Positions 1 to 9,048 are shown, counted from the stretch's first letter. The stretch is 33,284 nucleotides of DNA from Bacteroidota bacterium (GCA_947459245.1 CANHCV010000021.1:1-33284); one strand, 5' to 3'. Notes: generated from the sequence alone by a model not told the origin. Made by a program: numbers and translations.

Positions 1-691
1 AAGTATCCAAACTTGATTAGAGATGTTGAACCGATGGGTCCAAACCACATCTGGGTTAGTGATTTGACGTATTGGAAAACCAAAAATGGTCATTGTTATA
101 TCAGTTTCATAACCGATGCTTACTCAAGAAAAATAGTAGGCTATCAAGTTGCGGATAACATGGAAGCTGTTGAAACTTTAGAGGCTTTGAAAATGGCGAT
201 GAAGACTTTAAAGCCAGGACATAGTGGACTCATTCATCATTCTGATAGAGGCACACAATACTGTAGTTCAAAATATGTGTCAGCACTCAAGAAAAAGCAA
301 ATACAGATATCAATGACTGAAAATGGAGATCCTTTGGAAAATGCCATCGCCGAGCGCCTCAATGGAATCATCAAAGGAGAATATTTGTTTGATTACAACA
401 TTGAGAATTTAAATCATGCCAGAACTGTTTTGAAAGCAGTTGTAAATCTATACAACAACGATCGGCCACATGCTAGTTTAAACCATGCACTTCCAACTGA
501 AATTCATGAAAATCAAATTGCATTTGAGGTAAAAAGACTTTGGAAAAACTATTACAAAAAGGATGCAAAACCATCTCTGGAAAATGAAAGTTGTAAACCT
601 ATTTTAGGATAAAAAATTAAATGTAAATTTGTACCAGGACAATCACTAAAAACAAAAGTTAAACTGTAAACTTTTTTTAGGACGGGTCACA
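1..691 (+). mobile_element. Right-hand part of an IS3-family insertion sequence (left end outside window)
   Basis: Contains the OrfB-type DDE transposase C-terminal portion. Followed by a terminal-type sequence TGTAAACTTTTTTTAGGACGGGTCACA ending near 691. The exact right boundary is inferred. Confidence 0.75.
13..612 (+). CDS. IS3-family transposase (OrfB, rve integrase core), 5' portion cut by window edge
   Basis: DDE motifs: HIWVSDLTYW...FITDAYSRKIVGY; LIHHSDRGTQYCS; ENGDPLENAIAERLNGIIKGEY; and NNDRPHASLNHALPTE at the C-terminus. Confidence 0.93.
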   Translation: MIRDVEPMGPNHIWVSDLTYWKTKNGHCYISFITDAYSRKIVGYQVADNMEAVETLEALKMAMKTLKPGHSGLIHHSDRGTQYCSSKYVSALKKKQIQISMTENGDPLENAIAERLNGIIKGEYLFDYNIENLNHARTVLKAVVNLYNNDRPHASLNHALPTEIHENQIAFEVKRLWKNYYKKDAKPSLENESCKPILG

Positions 692-776
692 GCTCAATTT
701 TTTCGGACCCAAGTGCGATTCATAAGTTTTCGCCACCTTTAAAAGGTTCGGGCGGTGCCTTCGAGAGGGACGCCAA

Positions 777-2621
777 TTAATCTTTCAGGCATCGGACGGC
801 GATTCCAGATGACTTTGGATGGTTATTTCTTGCAATAGTTGGAAAGGGAACATAAAAACTGCGATTATAGACTTCAAAATTTGAACTTTCAGAAGCAGTC
901 GAGAAAAAGGCATTTCCTCCTACACCTCCAAAAATTCCCTGATTATCACGATTACCATTAGGAACTGCAGAAAATCCGCTACTATTTGTGATTGCACCGC
1001 TAGATACATTAGTGAACCAAAGTCCATTTACTGACCTCATCTTTCCTCCTATTCCTGTTCCACTCCAACCAATTGAATTACAATTAACCGTCGAATCCAA
1101 AAACGTCGTCAACGTACACCATTCCCCATCGCTCGGCACATGCCAGCCCGTCGGACAAATTCCTTTTACATTTCCCGTAAAGGCTGGGCTGGGTGAAGTG
1201 GTATTGCTCGCCCCATTTTGGTACTGCACCGCTTCCGCCCATTGGTACATACCTCCAAAAACAGCACAATTGGCAGAGTCATTATCATAGCAGTACTTCT
1301 CCAAAACACCGTTGTTGGTTTGGTCGTTCGCGCCCAATACCATGCTTCCTGCATTAACGTTTTTCTGGAACCAACACTGCGAACCAATTTGAACAGTGGG
1401 GTAGCTTTCGCCGGCATAGGTGACGGATTGTCCGCAGGCGAAGGGGGCGGGGATGGAAACGTTTCCGGGGGCGGACACCAATGTGGGCTGTCCGTTCACG
1501 ATTTTAATTTGGTAAGCGTTGCCAGCGCTATCTACAAGTTCTGAGGCCCTTTGGGCGCTCCCGGCATGCAACGCATACGGCACACTCACGAGTTGGGTGG
1601 ATCCCATGTTTTGGTAGTTGGTTCCCCCTTGGGCATCCATTTCTACCTTTAAAAATTTGTTGTTTCCGTTCGCCCAAGGGATGTTGGCAAACGTTCCCGC
1701 CGTGGCCGTTCCTCCACCGAGGTAAGTCGAGAAAATCCCCGCAGCGTCGGTGCTTACCGATTGGGTTTCGGTGTAAAGGGTAATGCCGTTGGGCAAGCTA
1801 TCGAGTACGGAGAGGCGCAAACCTACGGTGCTGCTTTTGATGGGTTTTCCGTTTGCGCCTACGGCCAGACCTTGGTAGTGGATTTTGCCGGGCACGGTAG
1901 CGGCAGCGGTGTTGGAGCTATTTCCGAGGTACAATTGCTGCACTTCGGCGAGAGAAAGCGCACGGTTGTAGATGGCGATGTCGTCGAGGAGGCCGTTGAA
2001 AAACTGACCATTTGACCCATTTGTACCACATGATGTTGAAACTAAAAAACCGCCAATTTGAAGCGGGGCATTACAGGAATTTTGAATTAAATTGGTTGAA
2101 TTACTCGATTCTAAAACTCCATTAACATAAATGGAAAAAGAGTTTGTAGAAAAAATACCCAAAACATGGACCCACTGTCCATTGTCTACTGAAGTAATGG
2201 ATGCACAATTTGCAAATCCTTGAGTTGCCCCCCATCCTATGTAAACTTTTCCATTATTTACAAAAAGTTGTGGTCTTCCATGAGATTGACCAAAAATTAA
2301 GGATTGCTGTGGAATGCTCGAATAGGTTTTTAGCCAGCCAGATACTGTGCCGATAATAGGACTAATTGTTGAAGAATAAGCAATATTCAAATAATCTCCA
2401 CTCCCATCAAAACTATACGCCTTCCCCGTATTTCCAAACCTGTCCGCAGCCAAGGTGGCTCCGTTCACCGTACCGTGGTTGCCGTTTCCGCTTTCGTCGT
2501 TGGCGTTGCCGTTGAAAGGCCACCAACCCACCAATCCGTTGGTAGGAACGTAACTCGGAATTTGGGCGCTGGCGAAGGTGCCAAGGCACACAAGGAGGGC
2601 GAGGGTTAGGAGGTGTTTCAT
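777..2621 (-). CDS. Secreted LamG/concanavalin-like protein with C-terminal FISUMP (Fibrobacter major paralogous) domain
   Basis: Signal peptide MKHLLTLALLVCLGTFASA|Q; LamG-like GLVGWWPFNGNANDESGNGNHGT...FNGLLDDIAIYNRALSLAEVQQLY; FISUMP-like YPTVQIGSQCWFQKNVNAG...CPTGWHVPSDGEWCTL...GIAVRCLKD. Confidence 0.88.
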   Translation of the reverse strand: MKHLLTLALLVCLGTFASAQIPSYVPTNGLVGWWPFNGNANDESGNGNHGTVNGATLAADRFGNTGKAYSFDGSGDYLNIAYSSTISPIIGTVSGWLKTYSSIPQQSLIFGQSHGRPQLFVNNGKVYIGWGATQGFANCASITSVDNGQWVHVLGIFSTNSFSIYVNGVLESSNSTNLIQNSCNAPLQIGGFLVSTSCGTNGSNGQFFNGLLDDIAIYNRALSLAEVQQLYLGNSSNTAAATVPGKIHYQGLAVGANGKPIKSSTVGLRLSVLDSLPNGITLYTETQSVSTDAAGIFSTYLGGGTATAGTFANIPWANGNNKFLKVEMDAQGGTNYQNMGSTQLVSVPYALHAGSAQRASELVDSAGNAYQIKIVNGQPTLVSAPGNVSIPAPFACGQSVTYAGESYPTVQIGSQCWFQKNVNAGSMVLGANDQTNNGVLEKYCYDNDSANCAVFGGMYQWAEAVQYQNGASNTTSPSPAFTGNVKGICPTGWHVPSDGEWCTLTTFLDSTVNCNSIGWSGTGIGGKMRSVNGLWFTNVSSGAITNSSGFSAVPNGNRDNQGIFGGVGGNAFFSTASESSNFEVYNRSFYVPFPTIARNNHPKSSGIAVRCLKD

Positions 2622-2724
2622 TGCTTTTTATATTTCATACAAATGTAAAAAATAAATTTGCAATATCGTGTTTGTTGTGGTTTGTTTTTCAAAAATTAAT
2701 GGACAATTGGGTAGGGGATGGTGT

Positions 2725-2749
2725 GGTGCCTTCGAGGGCCTCAGGCACC
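2725..2749. repeat. Intergenic hairpin GGTGCCT...AGGCACC
   Basis: ggtgcct (2725-2731) pairs with aggcacc (2743-2749); inner gag/ctc can extend the stem. Confidence 0.6.
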
Positions 2750-2811
2750 GGAGTTGCCCGCTCCCAAATACCAAATCTTTGTTTTTATCCCTCGAGGACC
2801 AATACCCGTTG

Positions 2812-2940
2812 CTCGAGTGTCCCGACATGCGTCGGGATTTATCGAGAGCAACGTACCACTCGAGGAACGGGGAAACGAGGCGCTCCTCGAGTTTTCCCGA
2901 CGAAGGAAGGGAAAGTATCGAGAGCAACGTACCACTCGAG
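2812..2940. repeat. Two tandem copies of a 53-55 bp palindrome-rich intergenic repeat (2812-2864 and 2886-2940)
   Basis: Both units begin ctcgagt and end with the identical 24-mer atcgagagcaacgtaccactcgag (2841-2864, 2917-2940). The first unit contains the perfect hairpin tcccgac-atgc-gtcggga (2820-2837). Confidence 0.85.
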
Positions 2941-2949
2941 AAGGGGCCT

Positions 2950-3537
2950 TTATCCCTCTTTTTTCGTTTCCGAAGACCTCGGGGAAACCGTTTTTACGGA
3001 ATCATTCTCAATCGGGTCCAAAACGATATCTCCTAAAATATTCGTTTCTACTTTTTCTACCTTGGTTGATTTATTTTCGTAAACAGCCATCGTTTCTCCA
3101 ATGATGTTATTTTCCTTAGCTGTTCTGGAAGAATCATAATTTAAAGGAACTTCATTCTCCAAGGAATCCGATGGCGGCTCAATTTCTCCGGTTGTACTGG
3201 GGGAATTGCAACCCACCAACGTCATGCATAAAGCAATGAAGGCCAAAGAAACGTTTCGTAAAAAACGCGTTTTAATTCCATTTTGGGTATTTTCGTACCA
3301 ATTCAACAAAAACTGGTGGTGCTTCGGCCTTTTCACTTCTACCTGATGGGGTAAAAAATAACCACACGTCTTTCCAGGCTGATTCTTCAAATAGGAAAGA
3401 ATTTCCTCGTTCTCCATTTTGGTAAAATCAACCACCGTTTTGTTGCAAGAACCGCAAAAACGCCCTTTTTCCTGAGGAGTCATTTTATTCCATTCCTGCG
3501 AACATGGGTTGGGAACATGTAAAACCGCGTTTTTCAT
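2950..3537 (-). CDS. Hypothetical protein with N-terminal Bacteroidota CxxC 'CGSCNKTVVDFT' domain and an internal hydrophobic/lipobox-like segment
   Basis: MKNAVLHVPNPCSQEWNKMTPQEKGRFCGSCNKTVVDFTKMENEEILSYL...TCGYF; later SLAFIALCMTLVGC; low-complexity polar C-terminus. Confidence 0.75.
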   Translation of the reverse strand: MKNAVLHVPNPCSQEWNKMTPQEKGRFCGSCNKTVVDFTKMENEEILSYLKNQPGKTCGYFLPHQVEVKRPKHHQFLLNWYENTQNGIKTRFLRNVSLAFIALCMTLVGCNSPSTTGEIEPPSDSLENEVPLNYDSSRTAKENNIIGETMAVYENKSTKVEKVETNILGDIVLDPIENDSVKTVSPRSSETKKEG

Positions 3538-3594
3538 TGGATTTTTATTTTAGCGATTCTAAATTAAGTCCAAAAGTTTAATTTTTATTTACAA

Positions 3595-4971
3595 TCACCT
3601 ATTCCCCACCAAATAAAGCATCAGCGCCAAATGCCCGGCTCCCAAATGCAACTCCCGTGGATGAATCGCTTCAAAAACATCGGAGTCGGCATGGTGAACA
3701 TCGAAATACCGTTGGCTATCGGGCAAGTAACCGGCGGTGGGAATCTTGTACGCATCGCGAAGCGGACCGATATCTACCCCACCGCCACTTCCCAACACTT
3801 GGTCGATGCCGTACCAACTGAAGTACTTTTTCCAACGATCGAGATCTGTTCTCCAACTCGGATCATCGGCGGTAACACCCCAATACCTCGGCGAAAAACC
3901 GCCGGCATCGCTTTCAATGGCGAAAAAATGCTTCTCTCCATTCCGCTTAGCGGCCCGAGCATACTCCACTCCTCCACAAGCCCCGTTCTCTTCATTCATG
4001 AACAACACCACGTGAACGGTTCGCTTCGGCCGCAATCCCAATTGAATCAATAAACGGCCGGCCTCCATGCTTTGCGCACATCCTGCTCCATCGTCGTGGG
4101 CGCCTTCGCCCACATCCCAACTGTCCAAATGCCCGCCCACCGTTACAATTTCTTCCGGCTTTTCCCGTCCGCGAATCACCCCAATCACGTTATTGCTCCA
4201 CACCGAATCCTCGTGGTGGCAGCTCAATTGCAGCGTAACCTTGGAACTGGGAAATCCTTTCAAAGCGGCACTTAAGGCATCGGCATCGTTCAAACTCAAG
4301 GCTGCGGCTGGAATATTAACCCCTTTGGGGTCGTAACGCATCGATCCGGTATGGGCATGATCGTCGTGCATGAGCGTCATGCTGCGTACCAAAACCGCAG
4401 CTGCCCCAAACGGAGCGGCGGCCATGGCTCCTCCTCCCCTTTGATCCACACATCCACCATACGCCATGAACGTACTGAAATGATGCGGATTCATGGGTCG
4501 ATTAAAAAATACAATTTTTCCCTTCAAAGCATCTTTCTTAAAGGTTTTCAGGGTATCGAGGTTGTACACTTCCACCACTTCGGCCGTAATTCCAAGCGCC
4601 GGAGTTCCCACACTCATTCCGAGCGCTTTCACGGTGAGTGCAAGGTTTTCTCCGTTCGTTTGATGAAGGGTTGCCTTCTCTACCTTTCCCCTCACCCATT
4701 TGGGTACTTTAACAGGCTGAAGGATGACGGTATCGTAGCCGGCTTTCACCATGGCCTGTTTTCCCCATTCCACCGCAGCAGCCGCTTGGGGGGAACCCGA
4801 TAGCCGATGGCCCACCGATTTGCATAAAACCCTCAGGTTTTCGTACGCTTCTCCCTTGGCCAACACCTCGTTGAAAATGCGAACGGTAGCTAGTGAGTCG
4901 GAATCGGGGGTTTGCGCCGACAAAAAAAAGCCTCCGAACAAAGCGGAGGCAGTGAATAAGATTTTTTTCAT
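3595..4971 (-). CDS. M28-family zinc peptidase (carboxypeptidase Q-like), secreted
   Basis: MKKILFTASALFGGFFLSA|Q signal; VTVGGHLDSWDVGEGAHDDGAGCAQSMEAGRLL, FMNEENGACGG, FAIESDAGGFSP, HHADSDVFEAIHP. The ATG at 4971 is preferred over the GTG at 4980 used in the ORF track. Confidence 0.92.
   Translation of the reverse strand: MKKILFTASALFGGFFLSAQTPDSDSLATVRIFNEVLAKGEAYENLRVLCKSVGHRLSGSPQAAAAVEWGKQAMVKAGYDTVILQPVKVPKWVRGKVEKATLHQTNGENLALTVKALGMSVGTPALGITAEVVEVYNLDTLKTFKKDALKGKIVFFNRPMNPHHFSTFMAYGGCVDQRGGGAMAAAPFGAAAVLVRSMTLMHDDHAHTGSMRYDPKGVNIPAAALSLNDADALSAALKGFPSSKVTLQLSCHHEDSVWSNNVIGVIRGREKPEEIVTVGGHLDSWDVGEGAHDDGAGCAQSMEAGRLLIQLGLRPKRTVHVVLFMNEENGACGGVEYARAAKRNGEKHFFAIESDAGGFSPRYWGVTADDPSWRTDLDRWKKYFSWYGIDQVLGSGGGVDIGPLRDAYKIPTAGYLPDSQRYFDVHHADSDVFEAIHPRELHLGAGHLALMLYLVGNR
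4922..4950 (-). terminator. Intrinsic-terminator-like hairpin plus T8, located inside the 5' coding region of the M28 gene
   Basis: Minus strand reads GCCTCCG-CTTTGTT-CGGAGGC-TTTTTTTT: 7-bp perfect GC-rich stem followed immediately by T8. Confidence 0.5.
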
Positions 4972-4976
4972 TGGTT

Positions 4977-5672
4977 TCACTTTCGGTCTCCAAAAAGACG
5001 AAGCAAGAAAATAAACAAATTGATGAAATCCAAATAAAGCGTGAGAGCTCCCATGATCGCTTCTTTTCGGTCTTCATCGGTCCCTTCGTTTCCGATGATG
5101 TTCATCTCCTTAATTTTTTGGGTGTCGTACGCCACCAATCCGGTAAACACCAATACCCCTACAAAGGAAATGATGTAATCCAACTGGCTGGATCCCAAGA
5201 ACATGTTCACCACGGAAGCGATGATGATTCCGATCACGGCCATGAACAACAACGAACCCAAACGGGTTAAATCGGTCTTGGTGGTGTAACCAACCAAAGC
5301 GAAAACGGCGAAGGTTCCTGCGGTAATAAAAAAGGTGGTTGCGATGGAACTGGAGGTGTAAACCAAGAAAATGCTGGAAAGGGTTAATCCATTCAGCAAG
5401 GAGTATCCAACGAAAATGGCGGTGGCAGTGGTGGCGTTCATGCGACGAATGCGGGCTGAAAGGAAGCCAACCAATACCAATTCGAGAATGATCAGCCCGA
5501 AAAAGGTAATTTTGCTTCCAAAAACAAAAGAAAGCAAACTTTCACTCGTGGCGGTGTACATGGCCATGGCGCCGGTAATGGCAAGTGCGACCGACATCCA
5601 GCCGAAAACTTTGGTGATGAAACGAGCCTGTTCGCGTTGAACATCGGCTTGGGTAGGAAAAAATGTACTCAT
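4977..5672 (-). CDS. Bax inhibitor-1/YccA family membrane protein
   Basis: Seven-TM-like hydrophobic profile with TGLVAYDTQKIKEM and the characteristic ITGAMAMYTATSE...GLTLSSIFLVYT. ATG at 5672 (MSTFFPTQ) preferred over upstream 5690. Confidence 0.92.
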   Translation of the reverse strand: MSTFFPTQADVQREQARFITKVFGWMSVALAITGAMAMYTATSESLLSFVFGSKITFFGLIILELVLVGFLSARIRRMNATTATAIFVGYSLLNGLTLSSIFLVYTSSSIATTFFITAGTFAVFALVGYTTKTDLTRLGSLLFMAVIGIIIASVVNMFLGSSQLDYIISFVGVLVFTGLVAYDTQKIKEMNIIGNEGTDEDRKEAIMGALTLYLDFINLFIFLLRLFGDRK

Positions 5673-5767
5673 AATGACTTTTTTTTTCAAAGGTAAAAAA
5701 TGAAGTTTAATTATTGACGATTACCTTTTCAACAACAAAACGTTTCTATCTTCGTAACGTGGTTTCA

Positions 5768-8700
5768 ATGAGAAAATTTTTCCTCTTTTGGCTGCTCGCT
5801 CTCCCGTTTGGGGCATGGGCAGAAAGCCCCATCAAATTTATTCCCAACCAAGGACAATGGGCGCCCAACATTCTGGCTGAAGCCGATTTGGCCGGCGGAC
5901 GGTTGTACATCGAAAAAGACGGATTGGTGTTCTCTTTCTTCGATTTGGATGCCTATCGGCAAAAACACAAGGAACGCAACAATCCCGATTTTAAAGTACC
6001 GGGGCACACCTACAAAATTCACTTTCAAAACAGTTCGGGGGCAACTCATTTTTCATCAAAAAACGAATGGAACGAAGCCCTCAATTACTATCTGGGTGAG
6101 CGAAAGGGCGAAGATGTTCGACCAGTAGGCGAAATGACCTTGCACAACATCTATACCAACATCGATCTTCAATTGTTATCCGAAGGTGGTTTTTTAAAGT
6201 ACAATCTTGTTCTTCATCCAGGAGCTGATGCTTCCAACATTGAATTCCGATTCGAGGGGGCAACACCCAAAAAAGGAGGACAAGGAACGTTGATCATTCC
6301 CACTTCGGTGAATCTCGTTCAGGAAAATAAACCGATTGCCTTTGAGGTTCAATCTTCTGGAAACAAAGAACTTCCATGTCAATTTCAGGTTGAAGGCAAT
6401 TCCGTACGATTCAAGTTGAAAGGGAAAAGCATCACCTCGACTACCCGAATCATCGATCCGTTGTTGCTCTTCTCCACCTATTCGGGTTCAAAAGCCGACA
6501 ATTGGGGCTACACCGCCACCTACGATCGGGATGGGAATGCTTTCGGTGGAGGAATCGTTTTCTTTCAAGGCTCCCTTAATCCGAACGGTTACCCCACTCT
6601 TGGCCCCATTCAAAATGTTTTTCAGGGCGGACAAGACGACATCGTTATTTCGAAATTCATTCAAAACGGAAGTGCCTTGGGCTACTCTACCTACATTGGG
6701 GGAAATGCCAGCGATCAACCCACTTCGTTGGTGACCGATACCGCTGGGAATTTGTACATTTTAGGAAGAAGTAGTTCCGGAAATTTTCCCAAGGTTGCCC
6801 GTTGTTACGACACGTCTCACAACGGAATGACGGATGTGGTGGTTTTAAAAATTTCCGCCCAAGGCCGATTGCTCTCCTCCTCTTACGTTGGCGGAAACGG
6901 TGAAGACGGGGTAAACGGTGCCAGTATCGTAGAAAACAACAACCCCAATTTCCTCAATTACAATTACGGAGATAACCAACGCGGGGAGATTGTATTGGAC
7001 GATTCCGGTCACGTATTTGTTGCCACTTCTACCCGAAGCGCCAATTTTCCAGTTAGCAACTCCTTTGATTTAACGTACGGGGGACTTCAAGATGGGGTGG
7101 TATTTCGGATGGATAGCAACCTTACTCGCCTTGTTTGGAGCGGTTATGTTGGTGGAACTGCGGAAGATGCCGTTTACTCCATCTTCGTACACGACGATAG
7201 CAGCATTTTTATTTCTGGAGGAACCAAAAGTTCCGATTTTCCTACCACTCCCAACGTGATTGCTACCACTTCTCACGGTGGTATGGAAGGGTACATCTGC
7301 AGAATCTTGAAAAACGGTCGTTCGATTTCCCGAAGCACCTACATCGGAACATCGGCTTACGACCAGGTATTTTTTGTTCGGGCTGATGGAGCGGGAAGCA
7401 TTTATTACTTTGCCCAAACCGAGGGGAATATTGTTCCAACCCCTGGATGCTACAACCAAGGAAACTCCAAGCAATGGGTTGGAAAAGTAAATCCAAACCT
7501 CGATACGCTGGTTTGGCAAACGGCTTTCGGAAGTGGCAATCAGCTGGGGCCAAACTTATCACCCACGGCTTTTGAAGTTGATTCTTGCGGTCGCATTTAC
7601 CTGGCCGGGTGGGGTGGTCGAGACAATCAACTTTCCAACAACAGGGTTGGAAGAACGTACGATTTACCCTTGAAAAATGCTTTTCAAACCACCACCGATA
7701 GTTCCGATTTTTATTTGATGGCCTTGGGTCAGAATGCTTCTTCGCTATTGTTTGGCAGCTACTTCGGAGGCAATTCGAGTGCCGATCACGTGGATGGAGG
7801 AACCTCCCGTTTCGATCAAAAAGGCATCATGTACCATTCGGTTTGTGCGAGCTGCGGAACGCCAGTGGCCGATTTTCCAACCACACCCGGTGCATGGTCG
7901 AGAAGAGATAGTTCGGGAAATTGCAACATGGTGGTATTTAAATTCGATTTCAGATCTGCGGCATTGATTCGTGCGGGCTTCGAAATCGATTCTACCAAAG
8001 CCCTTTGTCCGCCCGTAGCGTTGAAACCGAAAAACACGTCCATTGGACCCAATACGTTGAAGTACTTGTGGACGTTTACCAGTGGCACGAACCTGCGCAC
8101 CGATACCGCTTTCGAACCCCAATTCATCATCCCGTTTCCGGGTTATTACACCCTGAAATTGGTGGTTTGGGATTCGGCTGGTGGCCCTTGTTCCAATCGG
8201 GATAGCTTGTCGGTTGTTTTTCGAATCAAGGATAAGGTGTTGGATGCTGATTTTTTTGCGAATGGCAACCTAACCCGATGCGCCCCATTGAACATTACTT
8301 ATTTGGCCAATTGTACGGGCGCAGGATTCAACACCAAGTACATTTGGTACCAGAATGGCGATTCGGTTTCCAATTTGCCCAATCCAACGTTAAAGTTCGA
8401 TACTTCGGGTGCGTACGTGGTTCGTTTGGTTGCCATTGATTCTTCCACGTGCAACATTGTCGATTCTCTCGATCAAAACCTTCGCCTATCTTCCATAAAA
8501 CAAGATATTTTACCGGCAGCAGCTTGCTTCTGCAAGACCGATTCTACCCTTAAATTGGAGCCGAGCATTACCGGTAAAGATTACGAATGGTCGGGGGCTG
8601 GCTCTGGATCAAATCCGCTCATTAAGCCCGACCAATCAGGGATTTACATCTTGAAAATGAAAGATTCGCTGGACTGCGAACAAATCGATTCGATTGATGT

Positions 8701-8998
8701 ATTGATGAACGAGTGCGGCAAAGAATTGTACAACGTGATTACGCCCAATGGCGACGGCGCGAACGACGAATTTCAACCCATTCCCAATGCCGACCAACCC
8801 GACGATTATTTGTTGGTGATTTTTAACCGTTGGGGGCAGGTGGTTTTCCGTTCGAAAAATCATAAAGAAGCGTGGAAAGGTGATTCCCAATTGAGTGGGG
8901 GTGCGCTGTACGACAGTTCATACTTTTTCGACCTGAAGGCCACGTATTGCAATGGCTTCAAAGTAGAGAAATCGGGCCTCATTAAACTGGTGAAGTAA
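5768..8998 (+). CDS. Large secreted protein with SBBP beta-propeller-like repeats, PKD-like domain and type B T9SS (gliding motility-associated C-terminal) sorting domain
   Basis: Signal peptide MRKFFLFWLLALPFGAWA; IKFIPNQGQWAPNILAEADL; repeated Y(I/V)GG...D units; C-terminus YNVITPNGDGANDEFQPI...VIFNRWGQVVFRSKNHKEAWKG...GLIKLVK. Confidence 0.92.
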   Translation: MRKFFLFWLLALPFGAWAESPIKFIPNQGQWAPNILAEADLAGGRLYIEKDGLVFSFFDLDAYRQKHKERNNPDFKVPGHTYKIHFQNSSGATHFSSKNEWNEALNYYLGERKGEDVRPVGEMTLHNIYTNIDLQLLSEGGFLKYNLVLHPGADASNIEFRFEGATPKKGGQGTLIIPTSVNLVQENKPIAFEVQSSGNKELPCQFQVEGNSVRFKLKGKSITSTTRIIDPLLLFSTYSGSKADNWGYTATYDRDGNAFGGGIVFFQGSLNPNGYPTLGPIQNVFQGGQDDIVISKFIQNGSALGYSTYIGGNASDQPTSLVTDTAGNLYILGRSSSGNFPKVARCYDTSHNGMTDVVVLKISAQGRLLSSSYVGGNGEDGVNGASIVENNNPNFLNYNYGDNQRGEIVLDDSGHVFVATSTRSANFPVSNSFDLTYGGLQDGVVFRMDSNLTRLVWSGYVGGTAEDAVYSIFVHDDSSIFISGGTKSSDFPTTPNVIATTSHGGMEGYICRILKNGRSISRSTYIGTSAYDQVFFVRADGAGSIYYFAQTEGNIVPTPGCYNQGNSKQWVGKVNPNLDTLVWQTAFGSGNQLGPNLSPTAFEVDSCGRIYLAGWGGRDNQLSNNRVGRTYDLPLKNAFQTTTDSSDFYLMALGQNASSLLFGSYFGGNSSADHVDGGTSRFDQKGIMYHSVCASCGTPVADFPTTPGAWSRRDSSGNCNMVVFKFDFRSAALIRAGFEIDSTKALCPPVALKPKNTSIGPNTLKYLWTFTSGTNLRTDTAFEPQFIIPFPGYYTLKLVVWDSAGGPCSNRDSLSVVFRIKDKVLDADFFANGNLTRCAPLNITYLANCTGAGFNTKYIWYQNGDSVSNLPNPTLKFDTSGAYVVRLVAIDSSTCNIVDSLDQNLRLSSIKQDILPAAACFCKTDSTLKLEPSITGKDYEWSGAGSGSNPLIKPDQSGIYILKMKDSLDCEQIDSIDVLMNECGKELYNVITPNGDGANDEFQPIPNADQPDDYLLVIFNRWGQVVFRSKNHKEAWKGDSQLSGGALYDSSYFFDLKATYCNGFKVEKSGLIKLVK

Positions 8999-9032
8999 GT
9001 TTCTCGTTGAACTAGGCTAATGCTTTTTTCAT

Positions 9033-9040
9033 TACCTTTA
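9033..9040 (+). promoter_or_regulatory. Possible Bacteroidota -7 element TACCTTTA (consensus TAnnTTTG)
   Basis: One mismatch to consensus, just upstream of the response-regulator start (9049 or 9058). No clear -33 element seen. Confidence 0.25.
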
Positions 9041-9048
9041 AAATCGGT

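Noticed and set aside
731-754. Terminator for the FISUMP gene (cgccaccttt...aaaggttcgggcg)
   Set aside because: A hairpin can form, but there is no T-tract on the minus-strand 3' side.
2812-2940. CRISPR array
   Set aside because: Only two units, repeats are palindrome-rich with a degenerate interior, no regular spacers and no cas genes nearby.
2621-3104. Overlapping ORFs (153, 122, 128, 99 and 64 aa) across the intergenic repeat region
   Set aside because: Arg/Ser/Thr-rich translations of the palindromic repeats (IESNVPLE, REQRTTR), mutually overlapping in several frames on both strands. Not believable genes.
7070-7519. 149-aa minus-strand ORF within the type B T9SS gene
   Set aside because: Antisense shadow within a gene supported by signal peptide, repeats and C-terminal domain.
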